The translations under genes and the position numbers were made by a program. From Phycisphaerae bacterium (lineage in GTDB: Bacteria; Planctomycetota; Phycisphaerae; Sedimentisphaerales; Anaerobacaceae): a DNA stretch of 9,278 bases. Shown here in pieces: positions 1 through 6,871 of this stretch; position 1 is the first letter of the stretch; each line of letters begins with the position of its first letter. Under the pieces are notes generated by a model, which saw only the letters and a program-made list of their open reading frames with translations, made no database searches and was not told the DNA's origin. The DNA lies in assembly GCA_030667885.1 (NCBI GenBank), contig DAOUVA010000139.1, positions 1-9,278 of the forward strand, read 5' to 3'.

Positions 1-1812
1 ATAAGACATCGGCATCGACTGCAAACCACCGTGAACGATAGTCTGCTCGGCAAATGGAGCATTAGCATTACCAACGACGGAACCGTTTACCGACGGGTTG
101 TCGAATCCGTCCACCCAGGCCAGATATATCCTGTTACTACCCGGCTCACCTTCATTAATGTCATTATAGCTCTCCATATCGTCCACGATTAGGAAGCTGG
201 CTGTGGCAAAGCTCCAGACGGGGCCTGTCCACGGGCTGTCGGCGTTTGTGCTATTGGCCTCATCAACGCGCCAGTAGTAAGTAGTATTCCACTCAAGCAG
301 TCCGGATTCATAGCTCTCGGAACCAAGGTTCCCGCTGCCTTTATATTCGGGAGAACTCGTGTCGGCGTTATTTACGGCTTCTTTATCTGTGCCGAAATAA
401 ATATCATGCGATGCACCAAAGACTCCCGGTGTCCAGGTTAGAATTGGTGTTTGCGTTACGTCAAAAGCGCCATTAGCCGGGCCAAGGGGCTCAACTGCAC
501 CTTCGGTAGTGAAACTCCAGACGTCACCTTTGTAAGTGTTGAAGATATCAAACTCATCGATCCGCCAGTAATAAGTCTTGGCCATTTTAAGTGTACCGGG
601 AGTGTAATCCGTAGTACTATGAGGAAGACCGCCGGCGGCATTGTTAACATCATCAAAATTGTCACCAAAATATACATAGTGCAATTTCGAACCAAAACCA
701 CCTGTCCATATAAGCTCCACATCCGGAGCTACAGAGGCGGCACCATCGGCAGGGTCGGGTAAATAAGCTGTCTTGGGCGGAATACTAAAGCTCCAGACAT
801 CGCCTTTCCACGGACTGTTCGGCTCGGTATCATTGACCTCATCGACTCGCCAGTAGTACGTTGTGCCGGGAACAAGACCATCCGGGTAAGGAAATCCCGG
901 GAAGCCCACAACGAAAAACGTCGAGGCCTGATTACCCTGAAATACGCTTTCAGCTCCGGCGCTAACATCATCAAAATTCTCACCGAAGTACACATCGTGC
1001 GAGGCTGCGTTACCTCCCGGCGACCAGCTCATGCTCAACCACGTATCCTCATAGAGGGTACCTTTATCCGGGATTGGGCTAGATGCAGTTGGTCGAGCCG
1101 CCAGCTTTCTTACCTCGGCCGCTGACAACGCTCGGTTGTAGATACGTATCTCATCCATAAGGCCCTCAAAAAAACCATAAGCCATTCCGCCAAAGTGGAT
1201 TGGCGCATTGACCACTTCCCTTGGAGAAGTAAGGCCTGTACGAACGGAACTACCATTAAGATAAATTGTCGGCTGTTTGTTGTCATAAACTATCATGATG
1301 TGATTCCAGTCATTTCCTATATCATCCTGATATACGGCGGTTGCCGGCATATAACCACTGCCATGCTCATAAACTAAAATACCATTTGTTCCGACAGACA
1401 GTCCCGCTCCCCCATCTGTTTCCCCTCCATGTTGCGGGTCGAATGCATATCTTTGATTATTTACCCCACCCGTGCCGGAGGTCGATTCCGAATCAATTTC
1501 GTGAGTAGCCGACGTTTTCAACCATCCTCCGAAACTGAATGTATCAGTTGGTCTTCCAGTAGCTCCTACGGTAACATCGTCATCGATTCCATCAAAGCCT
1601 AAAGCGAACCCTTTTTGACCGGCTTGCTGGTAAAGTACGCCCTGAACGGATGTGCTGTCATTATGATTATCGCTCTGGTCATATAACGTTCCGCTTGCTT
1701 CCTCAAATTTCCACCAACCGACAAGACTCGGGTCAGTATCTTGTGCTACACTATTCAGAGGTAAACCCAGCAACAAAACAAAAGAAACCAAATACATCAA
1801 TTTCCTACACAT
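1..1812 (-). CDS. Secreted LamG-domain protein with repeated Fn3-like modules (C-terminus outside the window)
   Basis: This frame is open for 604 codons from the ATG at 1812 to the window edge, so the C-terminus is missing. The start is supported by AAGGAGGA six bases upstream. Residues 1-23 form a signal peptide (Lys/Arg, then a Leu/Val-rich core ending SVAQ). Residues about 27-235 look like a LamG/concanavalin-type fold: LVGWWKFEEASG near the start and RIYNRALSAAEV near 222-233, the usual end of this domain. Three Fn3-like modules about 97 residues apart follow, each with DVYFG or similar and TYYWRVDEVN or a variant (about 315, 412 and 509), then DDMESYND near 542. This architecture is common in Phycisphaerae surface proteins, which are thought to bind carbohydrate or act in adhesion; no catalytic motif is visible. 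An anchoring signal could lie beyond position 1. It follows the metallophosphoesterase gene in the same direction but 362 nt away, probably with its own promoter. Confidence 0.93.
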   Translation of the reverse strand, partial: MCRKLMYLVSFVLLLGLPLNSVAQDTDPSLVGWWKFEEASGTLYDQSDNHNDSTSVQGVLYQQAGQKGFALGFDGIDDDVTVGATGRPTDTFSFGGWLKTSATHEIDSESTSGTGGVNNQRYAFDPQHGGETDGGAGLSVGTNGILVYEHGSGYMPATAVYQDDIGNDWNHIMIVYDNKQPTIYLNGSSVRTGLTSPREVVNAPIHFGGMAYGFFEGLMDEIRIYNRALSAAEVRKLAARPTASSPIPDKGTLYEDTWLSMSWSPGGNAASHDVYFGENFDDVSAGAESVFQGNQASTFFVVGFPGFPYPDGLVPGTTYYWRVDEVNDTEPNSPWKGDVWSFSIPPKTAYLPDPADGAASVAPDVELIWTGGFGSKLHYVYFGDNFDDVNNAAGGLPHSTTDYTPGTLKMAKTYYWRIDEFDIFNTYKGDVWSFTTEGAVEPLGPANGAFDVTQTPILTWTPGVFGASHDIYFGTDKEAVNNADTSSPEYKGSGNLGSESYESGLLEWNTTYYWRVDEANSTNADSPWTGPVWSFATASFLIVDDMESYNDINEGEPGSNRIYLAWVDGFDNPSVNGSVVGNANAPFAEQTIVHGGLQSMPMSY

Positions 1813-1904
1813 AATATTCCTCCTTCAAAAAGCCAATATAGGTTGTTAATTGGAATGTAAAATCTTTAATGTGAAACACAGATTTCTCGTTAAAAATTTG
1901 TGCC

Positions 1905-1919
1905 TCACATAACACACAT
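1905..1919 (-). other. Possible five-codon leader ORF before the LamG gene
   Basis: A strong AGGAGG stands five bases before ATG TGT GTT ATG TGA (MCVM, stop), 92 nt upstream of the LamG start. The real start has nearly the same context: AGGAGGAATTTATGTGT here, AGGAGGAATATTATGTGT there. It could be a translated leader peptide, a decayed duplicate of the start region, or chance. Confidence 0.2.
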
Positions 1920-2018
1920 AAATTCCTCCTCTATTTGGAAAATCACATGAATTGCGCCTGCTGGAAGACCAAAATCCGCAGATGCTCGATTGTGCAGGCA
2001 CAAGCTTCACTAATATTA

Positions 2019-2048
2019 TCTATACCATATTACCTACTTTCCCGTCAA
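2019..2048 (-). promoter_or_regulatory. Candidate sigma70-type promoter for the LamG gene
   Basis: On the minus strand TTGACG (2048-2043) is followed after 18 nt by TATAGA (2024-2019), in an AT-rich stretch (GATAAT overlaps just downstream). Transcription would start near 2012, giving a leader of about 200 nt. The -35 lies inside an inverted repeat. Predicted from sequence only. Confidence 0.35.
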
Positions 2049-2062
2049 GGGAAATCCCTTGA
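2045..2062. repeat. Inverted repeat overlapping the candidate LamG promoter
   Basis: TCAAGGGA and TCCCTTGA are perfect 8-bp inverted arms separated by AA. No T-run follows on either strand, so a terminator is unlikely. Its overlap with the proposed -35 element makes an operator possible. Confidence 0.45.
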
Positions 2063-2174
2063 TAATACACTGGTAAGCACACTTCTTACGGTCCTTATGG
2101 CACACCATATATTTGCTATGAGAGTACCAAATCGGTTTTGGCATTTTGCTTCACCTTCACGCCCTTGCCCGAGC

Positions 2175-3119
2175 TCACCTCGAGATCTTCACATCTAAAA
2201 TCTTCCCGGGATTTTCTATCCATTGACGTTTAGTGTAATCATATGGAATCGCAATTAGCCGATTCGATGTGATTCGAATCACTGTCACCTCCGGCCAGTC
2301 CGAATTTACCGACGGAAGCTGCACAAAATTCACACCCCGGTAAGGCGTCACCTTAGCCTTGTGATAATGCCCGCCCAACGCCATAATCACATTCGCGTCA
2401 CCCAGCGCATCTACAAAGGCGTCCCGATTGGTCATCGCATCGAAACATAAATGCGTTGCCACAACGATAGGCGTCCCTTGAGGTATGGATGCCAACTTTT
2501 CCGGCACAAGGCTGGGCGAATAATGCCGGTGCAGATTCTTCCTGATAAAATCCATCGCTTCGGTCGTTATGTCCTGCGCCGGATTCCCCAGACTCTCATC
2601 GTACGCCGAATAAGGGCACACAAAATGAATCCCGCCCTGATCGAACGTATAGCTCAGGTCCCCATAACGTCTTTTGAACCACTCTTTCATAATCGGTGGT
2701 GCTCCCTCCACGCCATCAGCCCCGGCCTCGTCATGATTACCGAGTATTTCATAACTGGGATACCTCAATCGTTTTGCAATCAGGTCCTCATAAGTCTTTT
2801 TTGCCTGATGCGTAGGCCATTCAGTAATGTCCCCGCAATTAAATACAAACGCGGGCCTATCAACAACGCCGCCGATATTCTTTGGATACGCCTTGCCCGG
2901 CAATAGATTCATAGCTTCAATGGCCGGCCACAACTTGCTCCCGTCGCCATGGACCGGTATATGGGTATCCGACCAGCCGAAAAAGGTTAACGGTTTTCCC
3001 GCCGCCTGTTTAACCTTGCCGTCTTTCTGTGCGCCCTGTAGCTTTTTTGGTAGCGCCAATGACGTTGCTCCGATGCCTATAAGCCGCAACATATCTCGCC
3101 GTGTAAATCCAATTCTCAT
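2175..3119 (-). CDS. Tat-exported calcineurin-like metallophosphoesterase
   Basis: The product has 314 residues; the ATG at 3119 follows AAGGAGAG at good spacing. The N-terminus has a twin-arginine signal (TRRDMLRLIG, then an Ala/Leu-rich core to about residue 30), so the protein is probably exported folded. The metal-binding motifs of the calcineurin-like family appear in order: D51-T-H53, G96-D97, G127-N-H-D130, H223, and GGHYH at 249-253. These residues normally hold a two-metal centre that hydrolyses phosphomonoesters or phosphodiesters; the substrate cannot be read from the sequence. It is divergent from the SGNH-like gene and upstream of the LamG gene. One oddity: after IS near codon 313 another frame stays open and protein-like for 21 more codons, so the C-terminus may be frameshifted. 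The family is secure; the substrate is unknown. Confidence 0.93.
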   Translation of the reverse strand: MRIGFTRRDMLRLIGIGATSLALPKKLQGAQKDGKVKQAAGKPLTFFGWSDTHIPVHGDGSKLWPAIEAMNLLPGKAYPKNIGGVVDRPAFVFNCGDITEWPTHQAKKTYEDLIAKRLRYPSYEILGNHDEAGADGVEGAPPIMKEWFKRRYGDLSYTFDQGGIHFVCPYSAYDESLGNPAQDITTEAMDFIRKNLHRHYSPSLVPEKLASIPQGTPIVVATHLCFDAMTNRDAFVDALGDANVIMALGGHYHKAKVTPYRGVNFVQLPSVNSDWPEVTVIRITSNRLIAIPYDYTKRQWIENPGKILDVKISR

Positions 3120-3438
3120 CGTGCTCTCCTTTTCAATACTTTCTTGTTAGTGCACCAGGGGCCGGGGGACTGATACCTGGCCGTTCAATCGTTATTTTCA
3201 AGGTGTATTTCATAGCACGAGATTATCACAAATCCTTAATATTTCAAGGAATATCACTATGAGAAGATAATAACCACTACTTTAATCTGGCTCTCGTGGT
3301 GCGAGCAGAACAGCCGATCGATTTCATAGCCTCGCTGGATGAGCGGGGATGTTTTGTTGGTTTCTTATTTGGCAACTTTATTGTATTATCTACGTAATGA
3401 AAGTAATGAGAAGATGGTATTGTTATGGAGGTCATATA
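3120..3438. other. Intergenic region between divergent genes
   Basis: This 319-nt stretch separates the divergent metallophosphoesterase and SGNH-like genes and should carry both promoters. I see a possible -10 TATTAT at 3384-3389 on the plus strand without a good -35, and no clear promoter for the minus-strand gene. No RNA gene or ORF is convincing. Confidence 0.5.
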
Positions 3439-4683
3439 ATGAAGAGACGTGAATTTTTAGGCAGGATGATTGGGACTTCTTTAGCTGTCTCATCTCTTGA
3501 AGGAATAGTGAAAGGCAGGGAGACCAGCTTCGAAGAACGCGCCAGAGAATATCTCCGCTCCATTATACCAGGCCGCCAGAGGGTCGAAGATTTTATCACC
3601 GGCCAGTACGGCCCCAGAGACAAACGCCCCGGCGAGATTTTTCAATACGATTCCGAGCTGGGCTGGGTCCATCATGAGTCGATAGGCAGTACCGGTGTAG
3701 ATGGTTCCAAGGCGTTCTATAACTATGAATCCGACGGTGCCCGAAAAGTTATTAACTTCCCTGGCAAACCCAGCCGTATTCGTACTTATGGAAATAGTTT
3801 CACACATTGCAGTCAGGCAAACAATAATGAAACATGGGAAGAATACCTCGCGGCTCACATCCAGGAACCTGTTCGCAACTACGGAGTCGGAGGTCACAGT
3901 GTCTATCAGGCCTACAGAAGAATGCTGAAAGTCGAAAAGAAAATTTCAGGCGGATATATCATCCTTAATATATGGGATGACGATCACTACCGCAACCTCG
4001 ATGCATGGCGGAGCATCCGCTTTGGTTATGGTTCAAGATGCGGTTTTACACTGCCCCATTTAAGGGTAGATGTGGCGAAGAGCCGCTGTAAACAGGTAGA
4101 GAACATTTCGAAGACCTCTAAAGATCTTTACAAACTTTGTGACGAAGATTACCTGTGGCGAACCTTCAAAGACGACCCAATTCTGAAGATGGTTATGGCC
4201 GCACGCAGGGGCGGCACGAATATTTCAGACACACTGATAAACCCTGTTGCGGTTACCTTCGGTATCCCTGACGAAAAGATAGCTGATACCGAGACGGCGA
4301 AAAAGATTAAAAAGATTCATACCGAAGCGGCCTTGTTTGCGACCCAAAACGTTGTCACCTGGGCAGAGGAATTTGCCAGAGAAACCGGCAAAAAACTGAT
4401 GGTCATGCTAACCTTTGGCCAGGGCAATGTAGCGAAACATTTGGCTGGAGAGCCTCGTTTTGACCAGGGTTTTGTTGACTGGCTGAAAGATAAACCCTGT
4501 CCGGTCATTGATATGCGGGACGTTTTCGCCGCAGATTACAAAAAGTACAAGGTAGATATCGATCGGTACCTTGCGCCTTTTTATAACGGCCATCATACTC
4601 CCAGGGGCAATTTCTTTACTGCCTGGGCAATCAAGGACAAAGTAATTCAGTGGCTAAATCCGAAACCACTGCCTTATCGTTGA
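3439..4683 (+). CDS. Tat-exported SGNH/GDSL-hydrolase-like protein
   Basis: The product has 414 residues from the ATG at 3439. That start is chosen over upstream in-frame starts because GGAGG lies seven bases before it and the protein then begins with a twin-arginine signal (MKRREFLGRM, followed by a short hydrophobic core). SGNH-type landmarks: YGNSFTHC with candidate nucleophile Ser120 (block I), NYGVGGHS with Gly151-Gly152 (block II), LNIWDDD with Asn177 (block III), and YNGHHTPRGN with His385 or His386 (block V). Planctomycete SGNH proteins of this kind are thought to be esterases or deacetylases on glycans or lipids, but divergent members may be inactive. The central part (200-300) matches nothing I recognise. 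The gene is divergent from another Tat-exported hydrolase, suggesting related extracellular work. The SGNH fold is likely; the substrate is unknown. Confidence 0.88.
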   Translation: MKRREFLGRMIGTSLAVSSLEGIVKGRETSFEERAREYLRSIIPGRQRVEDFITGQYGPRDKRPGEIFQYDSELGWVHHESIGSTGVDGSKAFYNYESDGARKVINFPGKPSRIRTYGNSFTHCSQANNNETWEEYLAAHIQEPVRNYGVGGHSVYQAYRRMLKVEKKISGGYIILNIWDDDHYRNLDAWRSIRFGYGSRCGFTLPHLRVDVAKSRCKQVENISKTSKDLYKLCDEDYLWRTFKDDPILKMVMAARRGGTNISDTLINPVAVTFGIPDEKIADTETAKKIKKIHTEAALFATQNVVTWAEEFARETGKKLMVMLTFGQGNVAKHLAGEPRFDQGFVDWLKDKPCPVIDMRDVFAADYKKYKVDIDRYLAPFYNGHHTPRGNFFTAWAIKDKVIQWLNPKPLPYR

Positions 4684-5027
4684 GTGGGATTATACGGATC
4701 GCCAAACAGAAACCTGAAGATGCTATTGGATTTTGCCATCTGATTTGCTCTATTTCTTCTTCCTCTCCGTCATTACTTGTTGGGCACACCTTCGGTATAG
4801 GGCTTGAATTGTCCAGGAGTGATTCAACAACAGTGTCAAAGCATGCAGGAGCACCGTTTATGAAGTTAACCGCGAAATCTCGATTTATTATAAGACCTTT
4901 AGTCAACTCCGAGCAAAACGCAAGTCCTGAGCGCAGCGTCTTGTCCTGAGCAGAGCCTGCCCTAGCGTAGTCGAATGGGCCGAAGGAAGCAAAGTCGAAG
5001 GATATTCATAGAAAATAGTAAATTGAA
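4684..5027. other. Gene-poor spacer downstream of the SGNH-like gene
   Basis: No convincing gene. A 91-codon minus-strand frame (4906-4631, TTG start, no ribosome binding site) overlaps the end of the SGNH-like gene and has no recognisable motif. An overlapping plus-strand frame ends inside a dispersed repeat. No intrinsic terminator with a T-run is seen after 4683. This may be decayed coding DNA at the edge of the accessory region. Confidence 0.45.
4921..5002. repeat. Degenerate dispersed repeat (TCCTGAGC / GTCGAAGGA type)
   Basis: Two TCCTGAGC units (near 4925 and 4944) are followed by GTAGTCGAA and AAAGTCGAAGGAT. Motifs of the form TCCTGAGC-N-AGTCGAAGGA recur as intergenic repeats in many environmental bacterial genomes. 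Here they are nested and degenerate. They lie just left of the cassette-like region. Confidence 0.5.
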
Positions 5028-5158
5028 ATGCTGGCCGCAGCACAACTAAAGCGTGAAAGTAGCCTAAACGAAGGTAGTTGTTGCGCGCTATACTGGCTGG
5101 GTTGGTCCTTCAAGTCTATACTCATATGATATCATATTCGTTCCCTAACGCGCGTGGT
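5028..5158 (-). repeat. 3' module, copy A (truncated)
   Basis: Aligns closely with copy C (about 7525-7651), from ATGCTGRCCG through GCGTGAAAGTAGCCTAAACG, GTAGTTGTTGCGCGC and GGCTGGGTTGGTCCTT to the palindrome ATATGAT/ATCATAT (5124-5137). It lies directly after the stop of the gene at 5164-6114. The outer half, including the 13-bp core found in copies B and C, is missing, so the array appears to break off at about 5028. Confidence 0.85.
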
Positions 5159-5163
5159 CACCT

Positions 5164-6114
5164 TCAATCCGAAGGCGCGCCTTCGGATTGTAATGGTGGA
5201 GCACTTTGTTCACCTGATCGAAGCCTAATGTATCGTCGGATAAGCCAAGCTATGCTCTCAAAATGCTCATAGCAGTATCGATCAGGATCATTGATATTCT
5301 GTTCCTCAGTGAACATCTCCTTGTCGATATGGGCGAGGAACTCATTCCGCGCCTCATAGAGTTCTTCCAGAAATTCCATATGACCGTATGGCAACGTCAC
5401 CGTGTTCTGCAGCGTCTCGATGGCTCGCTTCTTGTCCTTGAGACCGTGAACCGCAGCAACATCCTCGATGATTGCCTCAAGGACAAGATTGAGATTGAGT
5501 CCCGCATCCTCGATGAAGTGTTCATGGACGAGGCGCGCCGCATTCACGAAGTAGTGAACCGCGATGTGAACAAGACGGCTACTTGCATTCATGAGTTGAT
5601 AAAGCCCAGCCACAAACTCTGGCCGGAAGTAATGATCACGAATCGTGTATTGTGCCTGTAGTGACGCGATCAACTCGGCGAAGGGAATCTGAGGAGCATG
5701 GAAGAGGTCGACATACGCTTCCGATGATCGAATATGCTTTATGTAGGCCCACGGATCGGGAGCGTTCCCTGTCCCCATATATGGATCATAAAGACAAGGC
5801 AACTCGTCCTTGCCGTCAATGACGGCGATGGCTCTCGAAATACCTTCAGCCGTGCTGGTGTTCTTGAAGTGCATGCTGGCCGTCGGCAGAGGATGGAAGC
5901 TGAAGCACGGGAAGCTCTTCCGTGTCAATAGGAAGGCCCCGAAGAGCAGTTCTCTGCGCTGCTCCCGCCAGCGTGCATCATCAGGCGCTGATTCGCTCAC
6001 GAGCATTGGCACGCCAGAGGAGAGCAGATAAGCAACACTACCGCAGGCAACCGTGCGACCTGGGTAGGATCCCTGGGGGTTGAGTATGTCGACTGTTATC
6101 TCGCTGATGCTCAT
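5164..6114 (-). CDS. Uncharacterised protein, possible C-terminal HEPN-like domain
   Basis: The product has 316 residues from the ATG at 6114. The frame is open to 6159, but the extra 15 residues (MLCGNHIYIV...) are encoded by the repeated 5' module, so the internal MSISEITVDIL start is preferred despite having no clear ribosome binding site. I do not recognise the N-terminal 130 residues. From about residue 170 the protein is predicted mostly helical. LYEARNEFLAH contains R256-N-E-F-L-A-H262, fitting the R-X4-6-H motif of HEPN RNases, followed by a helix-like C-terminus (YEHFESIAWLIRRYIRL). HEPN proteins often serve in toxin-antitoxin, abortive infection or RNA decay, which suits this accessory setting, but one short motif is weak evidence. 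The last eight residues (QSEGAPSD) and stop come from a 26-bp palindrome. A conserved promoter lies about 100 nt upstream. Confidence 0.78.
   Translation of the reverse strand: MSISEITVDILNPQGSYPGRTVACGSVAYLLSSGVPMLVSESAPDDARWREQRRELLFGAFLLTRKSFPCFSFHPLPTASMHFKNTSTAEGISRAIAVIDGKDELPCLYDPYMGTGNAPDPWAYIKHIRSSEAYVDLFHAPQIPFAELIASLQAQYTIRDHYFRPEFVAGLYQLMNASSRLVHIAVHYFVNAARLVHEHFIEDAGLNLNLVLEAIIEDVAAVHGLKDKKRAIETLQNTVTLPYGHMEFLEELYEARNEFLAHIDKEMFTEEQNINDPDRYCYEHFESIAWLIRRYIRLRSGEQSAPPLQSEGAPSD
5165..5190. repeat. 26-bp perfect palindrome forming the 3' end of a gene
   Basis: CAATCCGAAGGCG (5165-5177) and CGCCTTCGGATTG (5178-5190) are exact inverted arms with no spacer. The palindrome encodes the final QSEGAPSD and most of the stop codon of the 316-residue protein. 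It could form a cruciform or RNA hairpin; no T-run follows in the gene direction. Its bases differ from the surrounding sequence, suggesting an inserted palindromic element. Confidence 0.85.
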
Positions 6115-6209
6115 TCTGATGTTTAGGCTAACTATGTATATATGGTTTCCGCATAACATCCCTAACTTTACGTCATTCAGAGTAATCCCAGCTGCTGTTG
6201 TACCCTAAT

Positions 6210-6237
6210 AAAATACAAACTAACGATAATCTGTCAA
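6210..6237 (-). promoter_or_regulatory. Conserved cassette promoter, copy B
   Basis: On the minus strand TTGACA (6237-6232) is followed after 16 nt by TATTTT (6215-6210). Both hexamers and the spacing are kept in copy D while the spacer itself differs, which supports function. Transcription would begin near 6203, giving a leader of about 90 nt to the start at 6114. Confidence 0.6.
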
Positions 6238-6271
6238 GGAAAACAACAAAAAAACTACCTTTTTCTCCCTC

Positions 6272-6284
6272 AGGATCGACAGTC
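6272..6284. repeat. 13-bp core AGGATCGACAGTC, copy B
   Basis: Joins a 5' module (left flank as in copy D) to a 3' module (right flank as in copy C). It is the only copy with both modules, so it marks the boundary between two adjacent cassette-like units. Confidence 0.75.
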
Positions 6285-6442
6285 TGGACGGTAGATTTGT
6301 AAGTATTTGTTAATAAATGAAGAATGACTGGTAAAAAAGAACTTATGATGCTGACCGAAGCATAACAGAAGCGTGAAAGTAGCCTAACCGAACGTAGTTG
6401 TTGCGCGCTTTGTCGCGCACTATAATGACTGGGTTGGTCCTT
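6272..6442 (-). repeat. 3' module, copy B
   Basis: Matches copy C from the core AGGATCGACAGTC through GTAAGTATTTGTTAATAAA, AAAGAACTTATGATGCTGAC and GCGTGAAAGTAGCCTAA to GGGTTGGTCCTT. Homology stops at the stop codon of the HigA-like gene. It is about 12 nt longer than copy C because of extra sequence near 6411-6422 that creates the inverted arms TGCGCG (6402-6407) and CGCGCA (6414-6419). The ends, AGGATCGAC and, on the other strand, AGGACCAAC, form an imperfect terminal inverted repeat. Confidence 0.85.
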
Positions 6443-6870
6443 TAGAGAAATAAACCAGGCTCAACAGAAAAGTAGTCGGCAAGCTTTCTTATATGGGTTT
6501 TGCTTAGACTCCGTGTACCGTTGAGTATTGCAGGCCCTAAAGTCCTAATACCTAGGACACGCCCCAAATCCGAACCGTTCATTCCGTTTTCATAAACCAA
6601 AAACTTGAGTATTTCGAGGGGGGTGTGTTTTTCTCCTATGAAACGCTTGTCCTCGTATGTCTTAATATTGGATGTGAGCACTTCGAGATAATCTCTTTGC
6701 TCTTTGTTTAAGTCTAAGCGTGACGCCAAATCGGATGCAACCTTCATGGCTTTTTTATAGTCGGTTTTTGAATGAATTGGTTGAAGTGTAAAAAGGTTCT
6801 CCTGTAATTCCAAAAAACTGGTAGGAATGGATTGTGCATCAGTTTTCATTTGTTTTGCCACAAGTCCCAT
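6442..6870 (-). CDS. higA: HigA-family antitoxin (Xre-type HTH)
   Basis: The product has 142 residues; the ATG at 6870 begins one base after the stop of the HigB-like gene, and GGAAGGAT at the end of that gene serves as its ribosome binding site. The N-terminal part (about 28-52, LQPIHSKTDYKKAMKVASDL) resembles the toxin-facing segment of HigA antitoxins. The C-terminal part (about 84-142) is a helix-turn-helix domain: TPLEILKFLVYENG, then NGSDLGRVLGIR, then ILNGTRSLSKTHIRKLADYF. HigA normally neutralises HigB by direct binding and represses the shared promoter through this domain; a matching palindrome lies at 7172-7188. Toxin first and antitoxin second is the usual higBA order. The 3' module repeat begins at its stop codon, so the operon was probably acquired as a cassette-like unit. 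Confidence 0.9.
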   Translation of the reverse strand: MGLVAKQMKTDAQSIPTSFLELQENLFTLQPIHSKTDYKKAMKVASDLASRLDLNKEQRDYLEVLTSNIKTYEDKRFIGEKHTPLEILKFLVYENGMNGSDLGRVLGIRTLGPAILNGTRSLSKTHIRKLADYFSVEPGLFL

Positions 6871-6871
6871 A

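Larger units (their letters stand above)
6137..6284 (-). repeat. 5' module, copy B (promoter-bearing)
   Basis: Aligns over about 148 bp with copy D (8597-8743) at roughly 85% identity by eye. Shared blocks include ATATGGTTTCCGYATAACATCCC, split here by the junction at 6147-6160, AATCCCAG, TGTTGTACCCTAATAAAATA, CCTTTTTCTCCCT and the core AGGATCGACAGTC. On the minus strand it stands directly before a gene and contains that gene's promoter. Confidence 0.85.

Noticed and set aside
1935..2198. Plus-strand 87-codon frame
   Set aside because: No ribosome binding site, unusual composition, and it runs antisense through the probable LamG promoter region.
3349..3438. Longer N-terminus of the SGNH-like protein starting at 3349
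   Set aside because: The start at 3439 has GGAGG at good spacing and begins exactly with a twin-arginine signal; the extra residues resemble nothing.
4631..4906. Minus-strand 91-codon frame as a gene
   Set aside because: TTG start, no ribosome binding site, overlaps the end of the SGNH-like gene and has no recognisable motif; possibly decayed coding sequence.
5263..6031. Plus-strand frames of 65-132 codons inside the possible HEPN gene
   Set aside because: They are antisense shadows of the longer minus-strand frame and lack ribosome binding sites.
5028..6442. Canonical integron attC sites
   Set aside because: GTTAGGC (copy B) and GTTAGCC (before 6114) fit GTTRRRY, but I found no matching RYYYAAC partner at a suitable distance, and the intermodule region is over 300 bp, longer than known attC sites. 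No integrase is present. A covariance-model search is needed.
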